Assembly: GCA_021229015.1 (NCBI GenBank) | Contig: CM037794.1 | Location: forward strand, 40,753,126-40,817,125 | From: Solen grandis | Taxonomy: Eukaryota; Mollusca; Bivalvia; Adapedonta; Solenidae | DNA: 64,000 nt | Direction of reading: 5' to 3' | Part shown: one piece after another, positions 55,760 to 64,000 of the stretch | Layout: every line of letters begins with the position of its first letter | Position numbering within the stretch: position 1 is the stretch's first letter | Position numbers and translations under genes: made by a program | Notes under the pieces: model-generated | Databases searched by the model: none | Told to the model about the DNA's origin: nothing | Seen by the model: only the letters and a program-made list of their open reading frames with translations

Positions 55760-56159
55760 TTATTGACACACAATATTTAATTTATTATGAGAAAAAGGTG
55801 GAATGAAAAAAGTGGAATTATTATGTGGAATGGAACTTGGTGGTGTAAAACTGCCTATTTATTTATATGCAGTTTATAATTATAATAGTCCTGACTAAGC
55901 CCTAGGACATTGATGATCAAATTTGATGTTGACAGTGTGTATTGATGGTAGCACTCAGGTTAGCTTATAATTCATATATATCTCTCTGGATGGTATGGGT
56001 TGGACCAGTACCTTGTGTTCATAAAGGTCATTAAAGGGTTTCTGTAAATAAACTATCTCAGATACATTTATTTTACTCTCTGTCAAACCATTCAAATCCA
56101 AGGCAAACTGAAAGAAAATCTAAGTTTCAGGTATTAAATCTCATTTCCTTGATTCAGGG

Positions 56160-56250
56160 GTATGAAAGAGATAAAACAGTATTAAACCTAATCAGCCTGT
56201 ATGTAACTTGCTGGCTTATCTACTTTCATGCACATTACATACATCATTTT
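56160..56250. mobile_element. Ancient MITE-A hairpin relic
   Basis: AGTATTAAACCTAATCAGCC and its weakly complementary partner CTGGCTTATCTACTTTCATG match the MITE-A hairpin with many changes; ends are not recognisable. Confidence 0.4.
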
Positions 56251-57699
56251 CCCTGATATTAAACAAATGATTAGATCTATTTTCAGTAAACAGGTGTATA
56301 AGTCAAGAGATGGTTAAGTACAGAAATGTCATTTATACACCTACAAACACATTGTATGCCCACAAATATGAATATAAAGTGAAAATTTAAGGTATGAAAA
56401 CGTTCTCTGAAATCTTACATCCTACTTACATTGTTTATGTGATGACTAGTTCATATTCAAAACATTTTAAAATATTTCAGATACTGTTATGCATTACATT
56501 TTATCATATGACATATGCTCAAACCGCTGTTTCGGTTTCGTATAACTATCACATATTTTCTTATATTCAACACATTACATATTATAACTTTTAAGCCAAA
56601 TTACATCACTCTGCATCACACGCGTGTATTCTATATATATGCATAGTGTGTGGAACTTGAGCAGCTGGATAAAATGTGTTTGATGCAACTTTATTCATAT
56701 TGTGTTGAAAATGTATGAGAAATACCCATGTTAAATTGTAATATTCATTTATTATCTGAACTATTTTCTTGGTGTTAGATTACAAAAGTAATTTGCTCAC
56801 AGTCCATTCATTCATGTTTTGTTTGTTGATATAACCGCGATGAACTGTCAGTATAGGTCATATGATAAAAAATACCTGACAAACTGATAAACAAGTTCAT
56901 GAAAGCTCTGGCGGTTTTAATAACATTTTCATGAATGAGTTTAGTAAAATTTGATATGAAATGACAATTCATGTCAGATCCTCTATATATATTGATTAGA
57001 CTTACAAACGAAGATAGGGAAATAAAAGTAAAAAAACATAGCAGGTTTATTTTCAAATGAAGTGCAATGCTACCCCCCACCCCCACCCCCCATAAATTAC
57101 TGTTCACAGTGGTCAGATATCAATGTAAATCAGGGACTTGGCTAAACTATTGTACCTACATATAATTAAGAAGCGCTTAAAATAGTTTTGCACCAAGCCT
57201 TCAAATTTTTTTTTTTTTATTGAGTATTCATAATTAATCATTTTTTTTACCCAGACTAATAAATATTTCTTCTTTTTGTTGTGCATTAAATATAAATATT
57301 TCAAGCGTATTAATTTCTAATTCTTTTGTTTTTAGTTGCACTGGCATGGTTTCATGCAGATCAATTCAAGATAATTGTGTCTCCTGAAGTATCTGCATTA
57401 TTTTAAGTAAGGCAATGCCTTGTGCACGTCATGCCCTGTGTTAATGTCTAAAGAAGTTAATTATCAGGGCCCTTATTTACTAAACTTCATGCAAACAAAT
57501 TTGATCTTCAATGAATATCGTCCTACATTGTGTCTACTAATGTCTTATTTGCACAAAAGAACTTGTGACTCATTTCACTGAATTATGCATCACTTTTGTC
57601 ACTTTTGTGAAGAGAAAATATCACTAGTAATATTCTACATGACTTTGTGTGACTTTTATATGTAAGATTTTTTTGTTGTTGTTGTGAATTGGGCTCCTG

Positions 57700-57780
57700 G
57701 TCTTATTCCTATAGGAGCTGTCTGATCTGGGTCTGTTCTGTTTGCCAATACCTAAAAACATTTATTTGAGGTAAAGAGAT
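57700..57780 (-). mobile_element. MITE-B relic
   Basis: GGAGCTGTCTGATCTGGGTC, TGTTTGCCAATA and TTATTTGAGGTAAAG remain. Confidence 0.4.
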
Positions 57781-59289
57781 AAAAATTATAGAGCCATACA
57801 GGTCAATCACACAGAAAATTGTGAAGGATTAAAGACTACATAACTAAGCTTTATCATTTGTCTAAGGGTAACTTAACATGCTAATGTGTAATTACTTGCC
57901 AGTCTTGAATAGTTCAGCTCGTTACATGTGAGATGAACTTTAGATGTAGATTTAACCCTTTAAACGTAAGAATGTATAAACTGGAGATTTTGATTTTGTC
58001 AAGAATGAATGATTCAAAGGGGTCACTATATTGAGGTATTGACAAGCCAGTCAGTTAGTCTCCTGATTATTACAGGTAGTTATCGGTCATAAATACACAT
58101 TTAAAGTTCAAGGGGTCAGTGACCAGTAGTGAAGAATTTTAATAAGAAAGGTTGAACCATTCACAATACATAAGGAGTTATGTTTCTTAAGCTCTGGTTT
58201 CATATTTGTATTTAGAATTTTGCTTGGATGTCTTTAAAATGGAGAAACCGTATCTAAATTATATGAGCAAATGTATATTTTAAGAGTGGAGGAGTTTTAA
58301 GGTAATAATCAACACAACAAAGTGGGGCCTTTTGATTGGTTCACTTTTTCTGATGTTATTAACTTTCACTGGGTTGTGTTCAAGGTGTATTGAAGATTTT
58401 TTTCTCCTTAATGGACAAACAATGTAAACATTCATATCAAATAAGATAAAATAATTACATAATTAGGTAATTATCTAAACATAATCACAATTAATGTATA
58501 ATTATGTAATTTTAAACTTGTGTTTAATATTGTATGCTCAAAATGTGATAGTACCCTTGCATGATTTCACGAGATAGAAAAAACAACAACTAATTTTTCA
58601 GATCTGCAAGAAGAAGTAATAAAAACAGTTTATCCCTCTATCTCTTCAATCATAATAAAACAAGATTAGATCACCTATGCTAGAGGCTAGAGGAAACTAG
58701 TTTTCTTTTTCTGTTGTATTTTCCTTTTATAGCTATAGGTTTGAAATATTTGAACAGATTCATGACAAACATAATATCCTAGTCATGAACTTCATACACT
58801 AATAGTTACAATATGAAACTAAACTGTTAATGCATTAAGATCATTTAAATTAAAATCTTGGGGGGGGGGGCATTTTTTTTCCCATTCAGACACAGCAATA
58901 AAAATAAAATCTAATTCTAAGGATAAGAAAAAGTATTTTTACAAAGCTTGTTTTTTCAATACCATAGTTTTATGGAGTTCCATTTATCTTGACCTTATCA
59001 ATTTATATTTTTTAGTTTTTTAGTAAAAAGTTCAATGGTGATTTATGGAAGATATAATATGATATAGCTTTAAATTTATTTTCAAAAACCATACATTACC
59101 CAACAGAAATGCAAAAATCTGTCAAGAATCTTTGAGTTTATTAGGGTTTTTTTTAACCACCACATGAGGAATAACATGTAACTAGTATAAAACCAGATCA
59201 GAAGTAAACACAAAGACCAATCCGAGTTTACACTGCTCACTATTTACAATACCTCATTACCTTTGATATGAAATCAGTGTAAAACCTGT

Positions 59290-59529
59290 TTAACCCTTTC
59301 CCTCATAGAGGAAACCATGAAAAGACCTATGCAACAGCATAAAACCAGATCAGCCTGCGAGTAACTCGCAGGCTGATCAGGTTTTATGCTGTTCGCTGCT
59401 CCTCAGTGGTCTGGAAATGAGGATTTTGTAATTAAATTTGGTAAGGTTTAACTGTGGTTTTCTGCAGATCAGGCTTTATGTGGTACCTACTGAGTGCGTC
59501 AGAATGAGTCTATATGAGGAAAGGGTTAA
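59290..59529 (+). mobile_element. MITE-A copy 14
   Basis: TTAA on both sides, single-base deletions in the hairpin (GCAACAGC) and right TIR. Confidence 0.85.
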
Positions 59530-61363
59530 ATGTTTCTACTTAATTAACCTGGTCCCCTGTTCTTGAAAACAATTTGTGTATCATACTCAAGTCTCTACTG
59601 AGCACAGTTTTAAGTCAGAATATGAAAATCATACATGCACTTAAGTACTTGTTTCATTTTCGAAAACACAAGGCCAGGTGTATAAATGCAAGTTTCAGAG
59701 TAACCAGTGCATCTTTATATTTATACAATAGCTGCCCTAGATGATGGACCCTGTTTACAGCACATTGCAGTAATTTTCCCCTGTTACGTTCTTAAGGCCT
59801 ATTCAGTAATTTAAGCAAACATGCCCAGTGTCAGTCTCTCAGGTATTTCTGTTGCCAGGAGGGCTTAATTTTATATGACAGCTATTTGTACATGGAAACC
59901 CATTAAGCAACCAAAAAAAAATCATTATATGACTAATATTTCAAAGGTAGACAGGAATGGATGCAGCCATTAGCGACATGCAGCAGAAACCTGCAGTAAT
60001 TATCAGCAATATGCATATTGGTCTCTAATTATTGCTCTTTCCATTTCATTCTTTTGCTTATTTGACATGTTTACAAGCCTTGAAAGAAAATGTTTTGTTA
60101 AAATGTCTTAAAAAAAATAAACATGACCTATTTAGCTGGACCGTGCAACTCGTATTAACTGTAAAAAAACTTCATTTTTACCTTGTGACCTAAATAAAGA
60201 TTGCAAACAGGTGATCATGTTACTGAATTCTTCACGTAAGGGAACTGTACTGATCAGTAATTATTCCTTAGGATATACTACATCAAAAGATTTATCTCTT
60301 CAGGACACAGTCAAGTAGATTTATCTCCCTTTCAGGATATACTACAGTGATTGTAGACACCTTATTTTTGTATATCAGACATGATGTTTCTATATGGTTC
60401 TAGGGGTGTAGGATTTCTTATTCCAGACAACTTTGTTATGGCATCTTAACTTTCTAAACCTATCAAAGGAATCCTTTAATATATTACTTGGCTACAATTA
60501 AAAAAATAGTTCAAAATGTTAAGTATGCAAAATATTGCTTTAACAATTTAAACAGTTTAATATTTGCAAGAAAAAAATACATTTGTATTTGAAAAATGGT
60601 AACAGACAAAAAAAGAGCAGGAAAATGTGCTTGTCAAAATTAATACATAAAGCAGAGAGTGTCTAGTTTTTACCAGTTTGAATACAGATAAATTGTTAAC
60701 AAAGGCCACCCAAGGAAAACAGAAAACTGGCCTTTATCAAGAGGTACCGGTAGCTGAAAACTGGCCTTTATCAAGAGGTAGCGGTAGCTTTTATTCTGAG
60801 GTTATAGTGTCGGTTAATTTAGGGCTGAGATCAAATCACTGACCTTTGGTCACAGGTTGGCTGTTATATAGATACATGTATTCTACTTTCTAGACATTTG
60901 GTAAGCTTTACCAGATTGGAAGACATTTTTGTCTGAACATGTTAACAATTTCATTTAAACCATGCTTTAGAGCCATCTTGCTATTTAGACAACTTTTCTA
61001 TGAAACTGATGTTTCTAATCAGAAGGTATTATTGAATTGCTGAGCAGGAAACCATATAAACCAGATCTGCTTGCACACAATGTGAAGGTTGGGTTTTCCA
61101 ACGATGCCAGTTTGAATTGTTCCAACTTATTTGCAAAATTGAAATATTTCACTAATTAAAATGGTATTTTATTGAAATTGTTTTATACCAAAATAATTGA
61201 TTTTTGAGTATATGAAATGTTACCATTATAGACTACAGAAATGGAAAATTACAATTCTTTTGTACTTAAATCTTTGAAAATTTCTGAAGATGGAAAATGA
61301 AATAAATCTGTTTTATGTGGATTTTTTAATTGACATACTTCTGCTTTTGTGTAATTGTACATC
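59530..61363. other. AT-rich stretch without a gene
   Basis: The tandem duplication at 60722 is the only structure recognised. Confidence 0.55.
60722..60790. repeat. 36-bp tandem duplication
   Basis: GAAAACTGGCCTTTATCAAG plus AGGTACCGGTAGCT occurs twice in a row with one base difference. Confidence 0.8.
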
Positions 61364-61544
61364 AACCCTTTATCTCATATTGGCACATTGGCATACAAAG
61401 TAGACCCAGATCAGCCAGCTCCAGCTTCCAGGAGCAATCTGATATGGGTCTTCTCAGTTTGCTTATTAATTAGTATTGTATTGCAGCTCATATTTTAGTC
61501 TGCATGGCAGAGCAAATTCCATTGTTTCAAATATATCATATTAA
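61364..61544 (+). mobile_element. MITE-B copy truncated by MITE-A
   Basis: AACCCTTTATCTCATATTGG, GACCCAGATCAGCCAGCTCC / GGAGCAATCTGATATGGGTC palindrome and TTTCAAATATATCATATTAA. Its right part is replaced by MITE-A copy 15. Confidence 0.55.
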
Positions 61545-61735
61545 CCCTTTCCCTCATAGAGAAAACCATAAAAAGACCTATGCAAACAGCATAAAACCAG
61601 TCACAGCGATACTCCAGTGACAGTTTTATGTGTTCGCTCCGGGTTGGAAATGAGACTTATAATAATTGTAAGTTTAACTGTTTTCTGCAGATCGGCTTAT
61701 GTGGACATGATGCGTCAAAGAGCTATAGAAGAAGT
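61541..61735 (+). mobile_element. MITE-A copy 15, heavily decayed
   Basis: Left TTAACCCTTTCCCTCATAGA is clear; the hairpin and right half have many deletions and the right TIR is lost. It starts at the edge of an older MITE-B. Confidence 0.7.
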
Positions 61736-62926
61736 TTACGAAATGATATTCTTCAAGATTAAGACAGAATATCATAAGTAAGGTTACTTTACACATTATT
61801 GTTTTTAATGTAAATTTTTGTTGATAAATGGAAATATAGATTTTAATGAAAGACAATCATTTTACCCAACTCATACCAGTAATTCTGAATGCAGCGGTGA
61901 AAGTTGCAATTATCATTAGAAAAATAAAAAATCTTTTTATGCATCCGTTGTTCAAAATATGGGATCTAATCTAGCTGTTAGGCCTACAACTATCATTGTG
62001 CGGTAAACATTATTGATATATTAGAATTATTACTTAGAATAATTATTAATTATTTTATCAGAAAATCCAGATATTTACGCATGTTAAGTTTTATTAGTGG
62101 CTGTATAGTTTATTGTTGTTTTTTTCTTTTTTGTTGACATTTTGGATGTAAATGAGAGTGCCTTTGTCATGTCAGCAACAAGACAAATCATGATGGTCTT
62201 CATTCATTCATAATACTAGATTTTCAGTCATCTAATTTTGGCTGCTATGTTGAATTTTGATATGGGATAACCACATTGAGGGTTGACCATGAAACTGTTC
62301 TGTGTGCATATAGAAGTATGAGAGATTGATCTGTTTTTTGGTCAGCCCTCTACATACAGTATTGGTGAAATTTGAATGGGTACTGTTTACTGATTAAGAT
62401 AACCTAAAGAAATATTCTGTGAATACTTATTTTTTCTTCTCATTCAATAATTTAATTGAACTTAACATTAAAAGCACCATTTTTTTTCTTAATTTTAGAG
62501 CAAAAAAAAAATAGTTTAAATATTATGTTTATTCTGTCCATTTCTACTTTTAAAGTGCTTTAATAAATTAACAAAGTTACACAGTTATCATGTATTCCAA
62601 TCTTTTATGGAAAATACCATAAAATAGAAAATTGAATTTAACTCTTAAAATGGAAAATAGGCAAGAAATTAAATCTGATAGTAAAATTAAATCTGTAAAT
62701 ATGATTTAAAAAGTGGCTTTCAGATATTCATGTGATATGGGTGAAAAAAATACCTTTTTATGTATAACATGATGCTGATATTTAAAAAAAGTAGAATATT
62801 TTTTTAGGAATGGAGTAAGATAATCAAGTTTTAAACATCAGCTTTTGTTGGGCATTATTGCTAAAATTAATATCATTCATTAGAATTTTGATAATTCAAG
62901 GAAAAAAGGGTGGGATGAAATTATTG
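61736..62926. other. No recognisable feature
   Basis: Very AT-rich with homopolymer runs; nothing recognised. Confidence 0.6.
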
Positions 62927-63168
62927 TTAACCCTTTCCCTCATAGAGGAAACCATGAAAAGACCTATGCGAACAACATAAAACCAGATCAGCCTGCGAGT
63001 AACTCGCAGGCTGATCAGGTTTTATGTTGTTCGCTGCTCCTCAGTGGTCTGATAATGAGGATTTTACAATTAAATTTGGTAAGGTTTGAGTTTGGTTTTC
63101 TGCAGATCAGGCTTTATGAGGTACCTATTGAGTGTGTCAAAATGAGTCTATATGAGGGAAAGGGTTAA
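62927..63168 (+). mobile_element. MITE-A copy 16
   Basis: TTAA on both sides, 242 bp, hairpin intact. Confidence 0.85.
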
Positions 63169-63767
63169 GGTACAAAACTTGAACAAGAGAAATGGTCTGT
63201 TTGGCAATGAAATGGCATATGATAGTTAATTACAATTTCAATCAGGAGGTTTAATTGTCAATCAATATCTTCAGATATTTATACAAATATGCACAGGCTC
63301 TCCAACTGTTCTCAAATGGAGCGTGAGGATCCGCAGTGACTTGAAAGACAATAGTCCAAGTTCACTGTTTAATCAGGGCTTCTTATTGGTCTATGTTGTT
63401 TGTTATTTATTGGAGATGTATATCCTTGTTACCATTGTTACACTGTTCTGCTGATGAGGAGAACATTGGATAAAACACTGTTATTGTATGTGTATATATT
63501 GTACTTAGGTAGTTTTTGCAACGTCAGAACCTCGTCTGTTAGTATATCATGTAATGATGCATTGAAATCCATATTCTTTTGTGATTTCCTTGAAAGTGGG
63601 GCATACTGAAGTATTTTATGTTGTATTTATGAATGTTAATTGTACATATGTTATTCATTTAAATATATGATTTTAAACAGTTGAAAATGTAATATATATA
63701 ACAGAATATAGTAATTAATTTTTAAATTAACCACAAGTGATTAAGTAGATCAGAAGAGAAAAAAAAA
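63169..63767. other. No recognisable feature
   Basis: The 69-codon ORF (63400-63609) has no recognised domain. Confidence 0.55.
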
Positions 63768-64000
63768 TTGTCATTATGTGACATTAGCAGTTGTACTGTG
63801 AAATAAGCATTGTCATAATGTAAATAATCATTGTCATTATGTGACATTAGCAGTTGTACTGTGAAATAATCAGTCATGATGTGAAATTATCATTGTTGTA
63901 ATGTGACATTAGCAGCTGTACTGTGAAATAATCATTGTCATAATGTGACATTAGCAGTTGTACTGTGAAATAATCAGTCATGATGTGAAATTATCATTGT
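63768..64000. repeat. Tandem repeat running off the window end
   Basis: GTGACATTAGCAGTTGTACT followed by GTGAAATAATCA and a variable CATTGTCATAATG/CAGTCATGATG spacer, about four units; the array continues beyond 64000. Confidence 0.8.

Larger units (their letters stand above)
55760..59289. other. Long AT-rich stretch without a gene
   Basis: Only relics: the MITE-A hairpin at 56160, a MITE-B piece at 57700, a C-rich run at 57072-57092 and a G10 run at 58860-58870. ORFs up to 99 codons show no domain. Confidence 0.55.

Noticed and set aside
5772..63168. CRISPR-like regular repeats suggested by many copies of a palindromic GCGAACAGC...GCTGTTCGC sequence
   Set aside because: Copies are kilobases apart, in both orientations, and each lies inside a TTAA-flanked MITE; the host is a eukaryote.

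Overview
The window looks like nuclear DNA of a bivalve mollusc, probably a heterodont or venerid-type clam; the species is an inference. The sequence is AT-rich and gene-poor. It is packed with short non-autonomous transposons, tRNA-derived SINEs of the mollusc type with a long conserved body, hairpin-ended repeats with tandem cores, and minisatellites. One 100-base run of N marks a scaffold gap. There is no sign of bacterial organisation: no operons, no dense ORFs.

Only one protein-coding locus can be supported, an orphan nuclear receptor on the + strand at about 49052-51010. One uninterrupted exon carries an N-terminal region, a complete two-zinc-finger DNA-binding domain with an unusual P-box (CEACKN) and an intact-looking ligand-binding domain. 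The coding sequence is split into two ORFs that overlap by ATGA, offset by one base just after a run of six A. This may be a null allele, a young retrocopy, a homopolymer sequencing error, or (less likely) real recoding. A splice acceptor at 49051 suggests one or more upstream non-coding exons.

The rest is repeats. (1) A TTAA-flanked, CCC/GGG-ended MITE of about 242 bp (MITE-A, piggyBac-like termini) occurs 16 times, about once per 4 kb, and carries a nearly perfect 67-nt internal hairpin. (2) An older relative, MITE-B, is present as decayed copies, one of which has expanded into a 106-bp tandem array at 12.6-13.0 kb. (3) Hairpin-ended elements begin AGCTCACCTGAGC and end in a hairpin followed by CTCTTGTTT. 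They have tandem cores of different types (317, 144 or about 150 bp) and resemble Helentron/DINE/pearl-type elements. A second family, beginning GTGTCACCTGCTG, ends the same way. (4) At least three tRNA-derived SINE families are present, several copies with clean 12-14 bp target-site duplications. (5) Tandem arrays include about 90 copies of a 22-bp unit at 8.2-10.2 kb, a 38-bp satellite at 19.0-19.7 kb that appears to have grown from a SINE tail, and arrays at 26.6, 44.4 and 63.8 kb.

Region by region: 1-8.2 kb, SINEs, a hairpin-ended element, a foldback element and two MITE-A; 8.2-10.2 kb, the minisatellite; 10.2-19.7 kb, hairpin-ended elements, MITE arrays, the gap and the SINE-tail satellite; 19.7-31 kb, a candidate promoter/first exon, a 9-bp-TSD MITE split by a hairpin-ended element, and a 1.8-kb hAT-like element; 31-48 kb, many MITE-A, nested SINEs and further TIR elements; 48-51 kb, the receptor; 51-64 kb, AT-rich sequence with scattered MITEs. 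Much of the intergenic DNA between named repeats has no recognisable content. The best leads are the split receptor, the shared 3' end of two hairpin-ended families, repeat-borne arrays of nuclear-receptor half-sites, the MITE-A hairpin, and several precise nested insertions.
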